The translations under genes and the position numbers were made by a program. The notes beneath the pieces were generated by a model. It was not told the origin of the DNA. It did no database searches and worked only from the letters and a program-made list of their open reading frames with translations. Positions 1 to 8,857 of a DNA stretch of 64,000 nucleotides are shown one piece after another. The stretch comes from Jeongeupia sp. USM3 (GTDB lineage: Bacteria > Pseudomonadota > Gammaproteobacteria > Burkholderiales > Chitinibacteraceae). Location: the NCBI RefSeq assembly GCF_001808185.1, contig NZ_CP017668.1:1612001-1676000 (forward strand), read 5' to 3'. Numbering within the stretch: the stretch's first letter is position 1; the number at the start of each line of letters is the position of its first letter.

Positions 1-925
1 CCTTGCCGGCGGCGTCCATGCCTTCGAACACGGCAACGACGCCCATCTTCCTGAAGCCGCGCTTGCGGGTCAGCTGGTTCAGCCGCCCCTGCGCTTCGGC
101 CAGCCGCTTTTCATAGTCCTTCTTGTCGAGCGCGTGCTTCAGCTCGAGCCGGTCGAGCAGCCGGACGCCATCGACCGACGGCAGCAGCGGCGCCGCCTCG
201 CCGTAGGGCCGGAACTGCTTGTCGAAACGCGCGGTCAGCGCGTCGAGCAGTTGCTGGCCGACCGAGATCGACCGGTAGTTGGCGTCGCCGCCCTCGACGA
301 CGCGCCACGGCGCGAACGCGAGGTTGCTGCCCTGCAGCATCTGCTGGCAGGCGCCGAGGATCTCGTCATAGTTCTTCAGGAACCAGCGGTCGTCGTCGCC
401 GACGCGCCACGCGGTCAGCGGATCGGATTCGAGCTGGTTGAGCCGCTTCTTCAGGTCGGCCTTGGGCAAGTGCAGCCAGAACTTCATCAGCAGCACGCCC
501 TCGGAGGCCAGCATCCGCTCGAAGCGGGTGATCTGCTCGATCTCGCGCTCGAAATCGGCCTTGCGGCCGCCGCGCAGCGCCTCCCACACCGGGCCGAGGT
601 ACCAGCCGCCGAAGAAGATCGCGGTTTTGCCCTTGGCCGGCAGCGCCCGCCAGTAGCGCCACAGCGGCGGCCGGTCGGCTTCCTCGTCGGTCGGCACGCC
701 GAAGGCGTGGCTCTCGATGTGGCGCGGGTCCATCCACTCGTTGAGCAGGCTGGCCATTTCGCCGCGCCCGCCGGTCGGCACGCCGGAAAGCAGGATCACG
801 ACCGGAAATTCGCCCAGCTGCTTGAGTTTGAACTGCGCCGCCAGCAGCGCCTCGCGCAGTGCGGCCTCGCGCTTGCGATAGTCGTCCTTGGCGATCTTGT
901 GCCCCAGTTTTGCCGATTCGAACAT
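1..925 (-). CDS. pap: Polyphosphate:AMP phosphotransferase (two-domain PPK2), 3' end cut by window
   Basis: The reading frame starts at the ATG at 925 and runs off the left edge (about 308 residues visible). It begins MFESAKLGHKIAKDDYRKRE and contains a first PPK2 domain with a degenerate P-loop (GVPTGGRGEMASLLNEWMD, about residue 45). A second domain follows, and its P-loop (FEGMDAAGK) sits exactly at the edge. Two tandem PPK2 domains are typical of class II enzymes, which make ADP from AMP and polyphosphate in the cytoplasm. The first P-loop lacks the usual Lys, so catalysis probably lies in the second domain. Assignment is strong; the C-terminal catalytic half is not visible here. Confidence 0.9.
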   Translation of the reverse strand, partial: MFESAKLGHKIAKDDYRKREAALREALLAAQFKLKQLGEFPVVILLSGVPTGGRGEMASLLNEWMDPRHIESHAFGVPTDEEADRPPLWRYWRALPAKGKTAIFFGGWYLGPVWEALRGGRKADFEREIEQITRFERMLASEGVLLMKFWLHLPKADLKKRLNQLESDPLTAWRVGDDDRWFLKNYDEILGACQQMLQGSNLAFAPWRVVEGGDANYRSISVGQQLLDALTARFDKQFRPYGEAAPLLPSVDGVRLLDRLELKHALDKKDYEKRLAEAQGRLNQLTRKRGFRKMGVVAVFEGMDAAGK

Positions 926-1055
926 GCGCTGCTCCCCTTGGGTATCGAACCGCCATTATCGGTCCGAAGCGCGCCCACAAGGCAAGTCCGTTTCAGGTAT
1001 GCGACAAAGAAAAAGGGAAGCGCTGGCGCTTCCCTTTCGTTCGGGGCAAACCGGG

Positions 1056-1409
1056 TCAGACCGAGAACGACGAGCCGCAGCCGCAGGTCGACTGGGCGTT
1101 CGGGTTCTTGATCGTGAACTGCGAGCCTTCGAGGCTGTCGACGTAGTCGATTTCGGCGCCGACGAGGTACTGGTAGCTCATCGGGTCGACGAGCAGCGTC
1201 ACGCCGGCCTTGTTCACTTCGGTATCGTCGTCGTTGACGATCTCGTCGAAGGTGAAGCCGTACTGGAAGCCGGAACAGCCGCCGCCGGTCACGAAGACGC
1301 GCAGCTTGAGATCGGGATTGCCTTCCTCGGCGATCAGCTCGGCCACCTTGTTCGCAGCGGCGTCGGTGAAAAGGAACGGGCTGGGCATCTCGGTGGTTGC
1401 GGTGGTCAT
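1056..1409 (-). CDS. erpA: Iron-sulfur cluster insertion protein ErpA
   Basis: A 117-residue A-type Fe-S carrier that delivers clusters to apo-proteins in the cytoplasm. The three ligand cysteines are present at residue 45 ([11 protein letters not shown]) and residues 109 and 111 (TCGCGSSF), with the spacing of E. coli ErpA. I placed the start at MTTATTEM because a GGAG motif lies about 8 bases upstream and the family begins here; an in-frame ATG 11 codons earlier adds a non-conserved extension. It is transcribed leftward, like the bactofilin and argC genes to its right. Confidence 0.95.
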   Translation of the reverse strand: MTTATTEMPSPFLFTDAAANKVAELIAEEGNPDLKLRVFVTGGGCSGFQYGFTFDEIVNDDDTEVNKAGVTLLVDPMSYQYLVGAEIDYVDSLEGSQFTIKNPNAQSTCGCGSSFSV

Positions 1410-1473
1410 CGCATACTCCACATGTAATAGTTGACTAAACAACTAGGATTATCGCGCCGACGCCGGCAGCGGG

Positions 1474-1872
1474 TCAATCGGCGTCCGCCGGTACTTCTGG
1501 CGCCGTGATCACCCTGGCGCCGTCGAGCGGAATCAGCCGGCCCTCGATCACCGCACCGGGGTGCATTTCCAGCGTCTTGTACGTCAGATCGCCGCGCACG
1601 CGCGCCTTGGGCTGCAGCTCGACATAGTGGCTGACCTCGATCGGCCCGGCGATCTCGCCGTTGAGGATCAGGTGCGTCGCGCGCACGCCACCGTCGATCC
1701 GCGCCTTCTCCGACACGACCAGCGTGCCGTGCTGCGCATCGAGCGCGGTGACGCTGCCGGCCACCGTGCCGTCGATGCGCAGACCGCCCGAGAAGCGCAG
1801 CTCGCCATCGAACTGCGTACCGTGGCCGATCAGGCTGTCGATCCGCTGGCTCCCCTTCTTCTTCTTGAACAT
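1474..1872 (-). CDS. Bactofilin (polymer-forming cytoskeletal protein)
   Basis: A 132-residue protein with a short basic N-terminus (MFKKKKGSQRID) and a central series of short beta repeats (GELRFSGGLRIDGTVAGSV..., LVVSEKARIDGGV) typical of the DUF583/bactofilin beta-helix. Bactofilins self-assemble into nucleotide-free filaments that scaffold cell-shape or envelope enzymes. Two adjacent ATG codons (1875 and 1872) follow an AGGAGGG; the second has the better spacing. The stop of the upstream gene overlaps this start region (ATGA), so the two genes are probably translationally coupled. Confidence 0.9.
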   Translation of the reverse strand: MFKKKKGSQRIDSLIGHGTQFDGELRFSGGLRIDGTVAGSVTALDAQHGTLVVSEKARIDGGVRATHLILNGEIAGPIEVSHYVELQPKARVRGDLTYKTLEMHPGAVIEGRLIPLDGARVITAPEVPADAD

Positions 1873-2585
1873 CATCCCTCCTGATTGTTGCAGCTCGCGA
1901 TCGGCTGCTTGTCGTTGTCGGTCACGAGCCGCAGCTCGATCCGTTCGATCCTTGCCCCGACCGGCAGCGCAAGCTCGCCCTCGGTGCTGCCGTAATGCCG
2001 AAAGGCCAGCGGAGCAGCGGCCAGCTCGACACGACGCCGGCCGCCGGCGTCGCGCAAGGTCGCCGCGGGCAGCAGCCGGCCGGCGAATGCCGTATCGCGG
2101 CCGGCCCCCTGCGTGGCGAGCACGCGCCAGCGCCAGCGGCCTGCATCGAGCGGCTCGAAATCGCAGCGCACCAGCTCGACCGGACGATTGCGGTCGTTGC
2201 GCGTCAGCAGCGTATCGAAGAACGCCAGCCGCTGCTGCTGCGCCGCCAGTTGCTGCTGCACGCCGGCCAGCTCGGCCGCCAGCGCCTTGCGCGCCGCTTC
2301 GCTGACGTCGAGCTGTTGCCGGACGCCGGATGCATTCGCCGCCAGAGCCGCGCGTTGCGCCAGCCCGGCCTCGAGCGCGGCCCTTTCCTGCGCCGCCTGC
2401 CCCTGCGCCCGCTCGCGCCCGTGGCGTTCGCCAAGCCAGCCGCCGGCTGCAAACGCCACGGCCAGCAGGCCGAGACCGAGCAAGGCCCGCCACAGCCGGC
2501 CGCGCCAGTCCAGCGCCGGCCTCAGCGTCAGCGGTGTCGCCGTCAGCCGGGCGCGCTGCAGGCGGTACAGGCGCTTGAGCGGCAC
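1872..2585 (-). CDS. Membrane-anchored coiled-coil protein (DUF6776-like)
   Basis: A 237-residue protein starting at a GTG two bases after the argC stop. It has one membrane segment (LLGLGLLAVAFAAGGWLG, about residues 36-53), a long Ala/Gln/Leu-rich coiled coil (about 55-125), and a C-terminal domain beginning PVELVRCDFEPLDAGRW. The layout matches the uncharacterised family commonly found beside bactofilin genes, so a role at the inner membrane with the bactofilin is plausible but inferred. No ATG is available in frame near the start, which makes the GTG the best candidate; its ribosome site would lie inside argC. Confidence 0.75.
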   Translation of the reverse strand: MPLKRLYRLQRARLTATPLTLRPALDWRGRLWRALLGLGLLAVAFAAGGWLGERHGRERAQGQAAQERAALEAGLAQRAALAANASGVRQQLDVSEAARKALAAELAGVQQQLAAQQQRLAFFDTLLTRNDRNRPVELVRCDFEPLDAGRWRWRVLATQGAGRDTAFAGRLLPAATLRDAGGRRRVELAAAPLAFRHYGSTEGELALPVGARIERIELRLVTDNDKQPIASCNNQEG

Positions 2586-2587
2586 GC

Positions 2588-3631
2588 TTACGGCAACAGC
2601 GGCACGACGTCGAGACCCTGCGTTTCCGGCAGGCCGAACATCAAGTTCATCACCTGCACCGCCTGGCCCGACGCGCCCTTGACCAGGTTGTCCTCGACAA
2701 CGAGGATCACCAGCAGGTCGCCGTTGCCGGGACGATGCACGGCAATGCGTGCGACGTTCGAGCCGCGCACCGAACGCGTTTCCGGGCAGCTGCCAGCCGG
2801 CATCACGTCGACGAATGCCTCGCCGGCGTAGCGGTCTTCGAACAGCTTCTGGAAGTCGGTGTCGCGGCCTTCGGGCTTGATGCGTGCGTAGATGGTCGAA
2901 TGGATGCCGCGGATCATCGGCGTCAGGTGCGGTACGAAAGTCAGCGACACCGGCGCGCCATGGATCGCGGAGAGGCCCTGATTGATCTCGGGCGAATGAC
3001 GGTGGCCCTTGACGCCGTAGGCCTTGAAATTGTCGCTCGACTCGGCGAACAGCGTGCCGACCTCGGCCTTGCGGCCGGCACCGGACACGCCCGACTTGCA
3101 GTCGGCAATCAGCGTATCGGTTTCGATCAGTTGCAGGCCGTTCTCGAGCAGCGGCAGGAGGCCGAGCTGCACCGACGTCGGATAGCAACCGGCCATGCCG
3201 ATCAGCCGGGCCGCCCTGATCGCATCACGGTTGACCTCGGCCAGGCCGTAGACCGCCTCGTCGAGCAGATCGGTGCAGCTGTGCGCCATCGCGTACCATT
3301 TCTGGAACTCGGCCGGGTCCTTGAGGCGGAAATCGGCGGCGAGGTCGATCACCTTGACGCCGGCGTCGAGCAGCTCGCGCGCCTGCGCCATCGCCACGCC
3401 GTGCGGCGTGGCGAAGAACACCACGTCACAGTCCTTGAGCCTGGCCTCTTCCGGCGTCGAGAACGCGATGTCGACACGGCCACGCAGGCTCGGGAACATC
3501 TCGGCGACCTTCATGCCCGCTTCCTTGCGCGACGTCACCGCCTCGATGCGTGCACCGCCGTGTCCGGCAAGCAGACGCAGCAACTCGACGCCGGTGTAAC
3601 CGGTGCCGCCGACAATCCCGACCTTGACCAT
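2588..3631 (-). CDS. argC: N-acetyl-gamma-glutamyl-phosphate reductase
   Basis: A 347-residue NADPH-dependent reductase of arginine biosynthesis (third step, cytoplasm). It has the N-terminal Rossmann motif [10 protein letters not shown] and the catalytic cysteine at about residue 149 ([10 protein letters not shown]). The start MVKVGIVGG is preceded by AAGGAG at 7 bases; an upstream ATG at 3664 would add 11 residues without a ribosome site. The gene lies downstream of rpsI behind two hairpins and reads into the DUF6776-like gene with only two bases between, suggesting an argC / membrane protein / bactofilin transcription unit. Confidence 0.96.
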   Translation of the reverse strand: MVKVGIVGGTGYTGVELLRLLAGHGGARIEAVTSRKEAGMKVAEMFPSLRGRVDIAFSTPEEARLKDCDVVFFATPHGVAMAQARELLDAGVKVIDLAADFRLKDPAEFQKWYAMAHSCTDLLDEAVYGLAEVNRDAIRAARLIGMAGCYPTSVQLGLLPLLENGLQLIETDTLIADCKSGVSGAGRKAEVGTLFAESSDNFKAYGVKGHRHSPEINQGLSAIHGAPVSLTFVPHLTPMIRGIHSTIYARIKPEGRDTDFQKLFEDRYAGEAFVDVMPAGSCPETRSVRGSNVARIAVHRPGNGDLLVILVVEDNLVKGASGQAVQVMNLMFGLPETQGLDVVPLLP

Positions 3632-3662
3632 CTCGAACTCCTTGTAAGCAATCGCTGCGATC

Positions 3663-3691
3663 ATAAAACAAAAGCCGCCCCGATGGGCGGC
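3663..3691 (-). terminator. Rho-independent terminator before argC
   Basis: On the minus strand GCCGCC and GGCGGC pair around a six-base loop, followed by TTTTGTTTTAT. It lies between rpsI and argC and probably ends most rplM-rpsI transcripts. Confidence 0.7.
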
Positions 3692-3720
3692 GGCTGTCCG
3701 GCGCAGACGCCGGATACGAC

Positions 3721-3742
3721 AAAGCCGCCCGGAGGCGGCTTT
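3721..3742 (-). terminator. Hairpin downstream of rpsI
   Basis: AAAGCCGCC / GGCGGCTTT inverted repeat (9-bp arms) about 20 bases after the rpsI stop. The T tract on the minus strand is short, so it may act together with the hairpin at 3663-3691. Confidence 0.55.
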
Positions 3743-3762
3743 GGTGTGGCAGGCAATCCCGA

Positions 3763-4155
3763 TTAACGCTTCGAGAACTGCTTGCGGCGGCGGGCTTTGT
3801 GGAAGCCGACCTTCTTACGTTCGACTTCACGCGCATCGCGGGTCACGAGGCCGGCGGCCTTGAGTGCGCCCTTGAGTTCTGCGTTGTAGTCGATCAGTGC
3901 ACGGGTCACGCCGTGACGAACCGCACCGGCCTGACCGGTTTCACCACCACCGTTGACGTTGACGAGAATGTCGAACGCTTCGAGGTTTTCGGTGAGGGCT
4001 AGCGGCTGGCGAACGATCATGCGGCTGGTTTCGCGGCTGAAATACTGATCAACCGGCTTGCCGTTGACGACGATGTTGCCCGAGCCCTTGGCCAGGAACA
4101 CGCGGGCAACGGCGCTCTTGCGGCGACCGGTACCGTAGTTGTACTTACCTACCAT
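3763..4155 (-). CDS. rpsI: 30S ribosomal protein S9
   Basis: A 130-residue S9 protein: N-terminus [20 protein letters not shown] and the characteristic basic C-terminal tail ending [11 protein letters not shown], which reaches the P-site tRNA in the 30S head. It lies 22 bases downstream of rplM in the universal rplM-rpsI operon and is transcribed leftward from the promoter upstream of rplM. Confidence 0.98.
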   Translation of the reverse strand: MVGKYNYGTGRRKSAVARVFLAKGSGNIVVNGKPVDQYFSRETSRMIVRQPLALTENLEAFDILVNVNGGGETGQAGAVRHGVTRALIDYNAELKGALKAAGLVTRDAREVERKKVGFHKARRRKQFSKR

Positions 4156-4177
4156 TTTGCTATTCCTTGTTCAGGGC

Positions 4178-4606
4178 TCAGACTTCAAGCGCTTTCGGCT
4201 GTTGCGCGGAATGCGGATGCTCATTACCGGCATAAACCTTCATCTTCTTGAGCATGGCGTAGCCCAGCGGGCCCTTCGGCAGCATGCCCTTGACGGCTTT
4301 TTCCAGCACGCGACCCGGGAACTTGTCCTGCATCTCGGTGAAGGTGCGTTCGTAAATGCCGCCCGGATGACCGGTGTGACGGTAATAGATCTTCGATTGG
4401 GCCTTGTCGCCGGTCACGCGCAGCTTGTCTGCGTTCACCACAACGATGTAGTCGCCGCAATCGACGTGCGGGGTGTATTCGGCTTTGTGTTTGCCACGCA
4501 GGCGCTTGGCAATTTCAGCCGCAAGGCGACCCAGCACTTTGTCAGTGGCATCAACAACGAGCCACTCGCGCTTCACCTCGTGCGGCTTGGCAGAGAAGGT
4601 TTTCAT
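4178..4606 (-). CDS. rplM: 50S ribosomal protein L13
   Basis: A 142-residue L13 protein with the family N-terminus [15 protein letters not shown] and the conserved [22 protein letters not shown] block. It is an early-assembling 50S protein. It is the first gene of the rplM-rpsI operon, with a good promoter 40-70 bases upstream of its start. Confidence 0.98.
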   Translation of the reverse strand: MKTFSAKPHEVKREWLVVDATDKVLGRLAAEIAKRLRGKHKAEYTPHVDCGDYIVVVNADKLRVTGDKAQSKIYYRHTGHPGGIYERTFTEMQDKFPGRVLEKAVKGMLPKGPLGYAMLKKMKVYAGNEHPHSAQQPKALEV

Positions 4607-4944
4607 GACTGCTTAGTCCACGTTACGATTTCGAGAAAGTCGCAGATTTTATCCCTTCAAGAAAGAACGTGTCAAACCCGCCGAGCGCAATCTGCCAAAA
4701 AAAACGCAACCCCTGAGGATTGCGCGTAAATTCCACCAAAGAAGGAGGATGGAGGAGACAACGCCGGGCAAGCCCGACGCCGAGACCCATTCTTGCATGC
4801 GCGCCCACGGCAAACAAGACGCCAAAGCGGCAAAAATGACAAACAACTGATCAGGTAAAACCCTTAAAAGCTGCGCCTAATCAAGCGTTTCACTACAATC
4901 TCGGCCTTGCTTGAGTCGGCAGTACACACAGGGAAAGGGAAGTC
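4607..4944. other. Divergent intergenic region between rplM and the OsmC gene
   Basis: About 338 bases without a convincing gene. The left end holds the rplM promoter. The right end is AT-richer than its surroundings and carries a possible -10 (TACAAT near 4893) and an AAGGGAAG ribosome site for the OsmC gene. Short open frames inside (about 65 codons) have no family resemblance and were not called. Confidence 0.6.
4646..4675 (-). promoter_or_regulatory. Sigma-70-type promoter of rplM-rpsI
   Basis: On the minus strand TTGACA (4670-4675, perfect -35) and TAAAAT (4646-4651, five of six for -10) are separated by 18 bases. Transcription would start about 30 bases before the rplM ATG. Confidence 0.75.
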
Positions 4945-5364
4945 ATGAAGGTTCGTCTGAAGTGGGTGGAAGCGGTGAGCTTTCTGGCGCAGTCGGAGTC
5001 CGGCCATGCGGTGCTGATGGACGGCCCGCCCGAAGGCGGCGGCCGCAACCTCGGTCCGCGGCCGATGGAAATGCTGTTGATGGGCATGACCGGCTGCTCG
5101 ACCTACGACGTGATCCACATCCTCAAGAAGGGCCGCGCCGACGTGCGCGACTGCGTGGTCGAGGTCGATGCCGACCGCGCCGACGTCGATCCGAAGGTGT
5201 TCACCCGGATCCATCTGCACTTCATCGTCACCGGCCGCGCGCTCAAGCCCGAACAGGTCGAGCGCGCGATCAGGCTGTCGGCCGAGAAGTACTGCTCGGC
5301 GTCGATCATGCTCGGCAAGATGGCCGAGATCACCCACGATTTCGAGATCGTCGAGGCCGACTGA
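4945..5364 (+). CDS. OsmC-family protein (YhfA-like)
   Basis: A 139-residue cytoplasmic protein of the OsmC/Ohr superfamily. The two conserved cysteines are in MGMTGCSTYDV (about residue 51) and AEKYCSASIML. In peroxidatic members these reduce organic hydroperoxides; the YhfA subgroup it most resembles has no firmly established substrate. An AAGGGAAG ribosome site precedes the ATG. It is a single-gene unit closed by a strong terminator. Confidence 0.85.
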   Translation: MKVRLKWVEAVSFLAQSESGHAVLMDGPPEGGGRNLGPRPMEMLLMGMTGCSTYDVIHILKKGRADVRDCVVEVDADRADVDPKVFTRIHLHFIVTGRALKPEQVERAIRLSAEKYCSASIMLGKMAEITHDFEIVEAD

Positions 5365-5381
5365 GCCGTCCTGCATCCGGC

Positions 5382-5408
5382 AAAAAGCCGCCCGATGGCG
5401 GCTTTTTT
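5382..5408 (+). terminator. Rho-independent terminator after the OsmC gene
   Basis: GCCGCC / GGCGGC arms with a four-base loop, an upstream A run and a downstream T6. It may also serve the convergent focA-type gene. Confidence 0.85.
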
Positions 5409-5428
5409 ACATGCTGCGGGCCTGCTGC

Positions 5429-6313
5429 CTACTTCACCGTATCGGGCACGCCCTGCTCCGCCTCTGCCTTGGCCTGCGGGCGTGGCCGGCCGAAGCGCGG
5501 TGCGTTCTGCTCGCCGTAGATCAGCGTGTACGGCAGGCCGATGACCAGCGCACCGCCGACGATGTTGCCGAGCGTCGCCGGGATCAGGTTGGCGACAATG
5601 AAGTGCCCCCAGCTGACGTCGAGCCCGCCGAGCATGGCCGCCGGGATGATGAACATGTTGGCGATGCTGTGCTCCATGCCGAGCGTGACGAAGGCCATCA
5701 CCGGGAACCAGATGCCGAGCACGCGTCCGAAGGTGTCCTTGGCCGAGTAGCCCTGCATCGTCGCGACGCAGACCAGCACATTGGCCAGCACACCCTTCAT
5801 GAAGGTCATCATGAACGGGTGCGAGGTCTTGCCCTGCGCGATGCCGATCAGGTAGGCGGTCGCCGGATCGCCGGGCGTGATCAGGTGTGTCAGGTAGACG
5901 AGGAAGTAGGCCGCGCCGACCGCGCCGATGAAGTTGCCGAAGTAGGACAGCAGCCAGAACTTCAGCATCTCGCCGACGCCCAGTTCGCCGCGCAGCACCG
6001 CCGATGCGCCGAGCGCACAGTTCGACGTGAACAGGTCGGCGCCGGTCAGCGTCACCGCGATGAAGCCGAGCGGAAACAGCGCGCCGAAGATGAATTTCAC
6101 CAGCCCCGGATTGCTCGCCGCCAGCCCGGTACAGCCACCGGCGACGATGACGGCGAGGATGGTGCCGATGCCGATGAACATGCCGCCGAGCACGGCGATG
6201 CCGATCAGCCGCCCCGGATGCAGGCGTGCCTTTTCGGCGCCGGCATGGGCAATGTAACCGACGATTTGCGCGGGGGAACGGAGTGCGGACGAGGACGTTT
6301 CGGGGGCAGACAT
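5429..6313 (-). CDS. Formate/nitrite transporter family channel (FocA/NirC type)
   Basis: A 294-residue inner-membrane FNT channel with six hydrophobic segments. Family signatures are GADLFTSN (about residue 90) and the pore histidine motif MEHSIANMF. Members carry formate, nitrite or related monovalent acids; sequence alone does not settle which. The start is uncertain: the ATG at 6313 fits family length, an ATG at 6337 is also in frame, and neither has a good ribosome site. An FNR-like box about 100 bases upstream suggests oxygen-responsive expression. Confidence 0.88.
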   Translation of the reverse strand: MSAPETSSSALRSPAQIVGYIAHAGAEKARLHPGRLIGIAVLGGMFIGIGTILAVIVAGGCTGLAASNPGLVKFIFGALFPLGFIAVTLTGADLFTSNCALGASAVLRGELGVGEMLKFWLLSYFGNFIGAVGAAYFLVYLTHLITPGDPATAYLIGIAQGKTSHPFMMTFMKGVLANVLVCVATMQGYSAKDTFGRVLGIWFPVMAFVTLGMEHSIANMFIIPAAMLGGLDVSWGHFIVANLIPATLGNIVGGALVIGLPYTLIYGEQNAPRFGRPRPQAKAEAEQGVPDTVK

Positions 6314-6413
6314 GGCGGGCCTGTAACAATAGAACATGACGTCGAGTTATACGCCGAGCCCATCATGTAGTTTTGGTACAAGTTCCGCCCGGCGCACCCA
6401 ATACCGAGCGGAA

Positions 6414-6427
6414 CTGATCCAGATCAA
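6414..6427 (-). promoter_or_regulatory. FNR/Anr-type box upstream of the FNT channel gene
   Basis: The minus strand reads TTGATCTGGATCAG, matching TTGAT-N4-ATCAA at nine of ten positions. It lies between the 3' end of coq7 and the FNT gene. A TATAAC -10-like element at 6346-6351 would place the box roughly 80 bases upstream of the start of transcription, compatible with a class I activator position. Confidence 0.5.
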
Positions 6428-6496
6428 ACGAAGCGGTTCACCCTAGTTCTTTCGGACTAGTTTGATTGCCGTGCACAACCTTTGCCACTCGCGCAC

Positions 6497-7150
6497 TCAG
6501 AAGCGGTAGCTCAGCGATGTCATCAGTTTGGAGCTCAGCCCCATCACCGCCTTCAGCGGCGGCGGCAGTTCGGCGGCACCGAGCCCGACCGCCAGCTCGG
6601 CGTGATGCATTTCGTCGTGGTACATCTGCTCGACCACGGCACGGCTCTTGGCGTCGTGCGGCGGCAGCGTGTCCAGATGCGACTGCAGGTGCGCGCCGAC
6701 CTGGCGCTCGGTCTCGGCCAGGAAGCCGAGGTTCCAGCGGTCACCGACGAGGCCGGCGGTGACGCCGATCGCCAGGCTGCCGGCGTACCACAGCGGATTG
6801 AGCACGCTCTTGTGGCTGCCGAGTTCGCCGATGCGCTGCTCGGTCCACGCCAGATGCTCGACTTCCTCCTGCGCCGCCTGCCGCAGTGCCTCGCGGTTGG
6901 CCGGGTCGCGCGCCGTCAGCGCCTGCCCCTGGTACAGCGCCTGCGCGCAGATCTCGCCGCTGTGGTTGACGCGCATCAGCCCGGCGGCGTGGTGCTTGTC
7001 GGCGTCGCTCAGCTCGGCCTCGTCGATGTGCGCGTCGGGATGCGCGCGGCCGCTGGTGGCCGGCGCCGCCAGCGTGCGGAGCACGGTGTCGAACTCGGTC
7101 ACGATGGCGTCGAGGCTGGGCAGCTTGGGCAGGGCGGGCAGTTTGAGCAT
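6497..7150 (-). CDS. coq7: 2-polyprenyl-3-methyl-6-methoxy-1,4-benzoquinone monooxygenase
   Basis: A 217-residue di-iron hydroxylase that performs the C6 hydroxylation of demethoxyubiquinone in ubiquinone biosynthesis. Its ligand motifs are all present: E-V-N-H-S-G-E region (RVNHSGEICA), EEVEHL, ETERQV and HDEMHH. Coq7 replaces flavin-dependent UbiF in many proteobacteria. AAGGAG lies 8 bases before the ATG. It is divergent from the cyclophilin gene at 7239. Confidence 0.95.
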   Translation of the reverse strand: MLKLPALPKLPSLDAIVTEFDTVLRTLAAPATSGRAHPDAHIDEAELSDADKHHAAGLMRVNHSGEICAQALYQGQALTARDPANREALRQAAQEEVEHLAWTEQRIGELGSHKSVLNPLWYAGSLAIGVTAGLVGDRWNLGFLAETERQVGAHLQSHLDTLPPHDAKSRAVVEQMYHDEMHHAELAVGLGAAELPPPLKAVMGLSSKLMTSLSYRF

Positions 7151-7238
7151 AGCGGTTCTCCTTGGCGCCGATTTTACTATTTATCCGCATGCTATGATTC
7201 GGCGGATTTTCACCGCCACCGACACGGATCAGAACACG

Positions 7239-7811
7239 ATGAAAAAGCTGTTTGCCGCCGCCGCACTGAGCCTGGCCGCGATGTCCGCCTTTGCCGCCAA
7301 CCCGCAGGTCGAGCTCGTGACCAACAAGGGCAAGGTCGTGCTCGAGCTGTATCCGGACAAGGCGCCGGTGACCGTCGCCAACTTCCTGCAGTACGTGAAG
7401 GACAAGCATTACGACGGCACGATCTTCCACCGCGTGATCGCCGACTTCGTCGTCCAGGGCGGCGGCTTCGACGCCAAGGGCAGCCAGAAGCCGACGCGCG
7501 CACCGATCAAGAACGAGGCGCAGGCCGCGTTCAAGGCCGGGCTGAAGAACGACCGCGGCACCGTCGCGATGGCGCGGACCAGCGACCCGAACTCGGCGTC
7601 GAGCCAGTTCTACGTCAACCTGAAGAACAACGACTTCCTGAACTGGCCCGGCCGCGACGGCGCCGGTTACACGGTCTTCGGCAAGGTCGTCGCCGGCCTC
7701 GACGTCGTCGACAAGATCGGCGCGGTCAAGACGATGCCGGGCGACGCCCCGGTCGACCCGGTCGTGCTCGAGTCGGCACGTGAACTGCCGGCCGGCAAAG
7801 CTGCCAAATAA
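7239..7811 (+). CDS. ppiA: Periplasmic peptidyl-prolyl cis-trans isomerase (cyclophilin)
   Basis: A 190-residue cyclophilin with a cleavable signal peptide (MKKLFAAAALSLAAMSAFAA). The isomerase core carries the catalytic FHRVIADFVVQGGG and the SQFYVNL block. An in-frame ATG 15 codons earlier (7194) would mask the signal peptide and is unlikely. It is followed after 36 bases by a cytoplasmic cyclophilin of the same family, so the pair covers both compartments and probably arose by duplication. Confidence 0.92.
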   Translation: MKKLFAAAALSLAAMSAFAANPQVELVTNKGKVVLELYPDKAPVTVANFLQYVKDKHYDGTIFHRVIADFVVQGGGFDAKGSQKPTRAPIKNEAQAAFKAGLKNDRGTVAMARTSDPNSASSQFYVNLKNNDFLNWPGRDGAGYTVFGKVVAGLDVVDKIGAVKTMPGDAPVDPVVLESARELPAGKAAK

Positions 7812-7847
7812 CCCTACGCTATCGATATCAACGACAGAGGATCAATC

Positions 7848-8348
7848 ATGACCCAGGTAAAACTCACCACCAGCGCCGGCGACATCGTGCTCGAACTCGA
7901 CGACGTCAAGGCCCCGATCACCGTCGCCAACTTCGTCCAGTACGTGAAGGACGGCCACTATGACAACACCGTGTTCCATCGCGTGATCGACGGCTTCATG
8001 GTCCAGGGCGGCGGCTTTGCCCCCGGCATGAAGCAGAAGGACACCCGCGACAACATCAAGAACGAAGCCGACAACGGCCTGAAGAACGACGCCTATACCG
8101 TCGCGATGGCGCGCACGCCGGAACCGCACTCGGCATCGGCACAGTTCTTCATCAACGTCGCCAACAACGACTTCCTCAACTTCCGCGCGCCGACCCCGCA
8201 GGGCTACGGCTATGCCGTGTTCGGCAAGGTCGTCGAGGGCAAGGACGTCGTCGACGCGATCAAGAGCGTGAAGACCGGCAGCAGCGGCTTCCACCAGGAC
8301 GTGCCGAAGGACGACGTGCTGATCGTCAAGGCCGAAGTGCTCGCCTAA
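7848..8348 (+). CDS. ppiB: Cytoplasmic peptidyl-prolyl cis-trans isomerase B
   Basis: A 166-residue cyclophilin without a signal peptide. Catalytic motif [14 protein letters not shown] and [16 protein letters not shown] are intact. An AGAGGA ribosome site precedes the ATG. It lies immediately downstream of the exported paralogue and is likely co-transcribed with it. Confidence 0.95.
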   Translation: MTQVKLTTSAGDIVLELDDVKAPITVANFVQYVKDGHYDNTVFHRVIDGFMVQGGGFAPGMKQKDTRDNIKNEADNGLKNDAYTVAMARTPEPHSASAQFFINVANNDFLNFRAPTPQGYGYAVFGKVVEGKDVVDAIKSVKTGSSGFHQDVPKDDVLIVKAEVLA

Positions 8349-8407
8349 GCGCCACGGCACCGCGACCGCGCCGCCCCGTCCGGGCGGCGTTGTCGTATCT
8401 GGCCCCG

Positions 8408-8857
8408 ATGTCCGCAACCTGGTCCTGGCAAGCGCCGAGCTTCGCACTGCTCGCCGGCAGTGCGCTGATGCTGACCTAGTGGTGCGCCATGGCCGCGTTC
8501 GAATACGCGAGCACGCAGCAAGCGCTCAAGGCCGATCTCGCCCGCTGCTGGCAGCAGCATGGCCGGCACGACGACTACTGCTTCCGCTACGGCGGCGAGG
8601 AGTGGCTGTTGCTGCTGCCCGGCTGCGCCGCCGTGCAGGCGACCGCGCGCGTCGACGCGCTCAGGCTGGCCTATGCCGCCGAGCCGGCCGGCCTGACGTT
8701 CTCGGCCGGCATCGCCGTCTTTCCGGACGATGGCCGCGATCAGGCCGAACTGACCGCCAGGGCCGATACGGCGCTGTACCATGCCAAGACCACCGGCCGA
8801 AACCGCGTCGTCGTCGCGACGCCGACCGGCCACACTGCCAGCGAAACCGATGCCTGA
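8408..8857 (+). pseudogene. Decayed GGDEF (diguanylate cyclase) gene
   Basis: The frame opens with a short hydrophobic N-terminus (MSATWSWQAPSFALLAGSAL), meets an in-frame TAG at 8477-8479, and then continues in the same frame into the C-terminal half of a GGDEF domain: FRYGGEEWLLLLPG, GIAVFPDDG, ADTALYHAKTTGRNRV. The N-terminal half of the GGDEF fold, including the first metal-binding Asp and substrate-binding residues, is missing. Both an internal deletion and a nonsense codon are therefore visible. A 122-residue product could start at 8489 but could not be an active cyclase. Its last codons overlap the lpxH start by eight bases, so translation into lpxH may have preserved the tail. Confidence 0.8.

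Noticed and set aside
4623..4846. Short minus-strand frames (about 65 codons) upstream of rplM
   Set aside because: They overlap the rplM promoter, lack ribosome sites and resemble no family.
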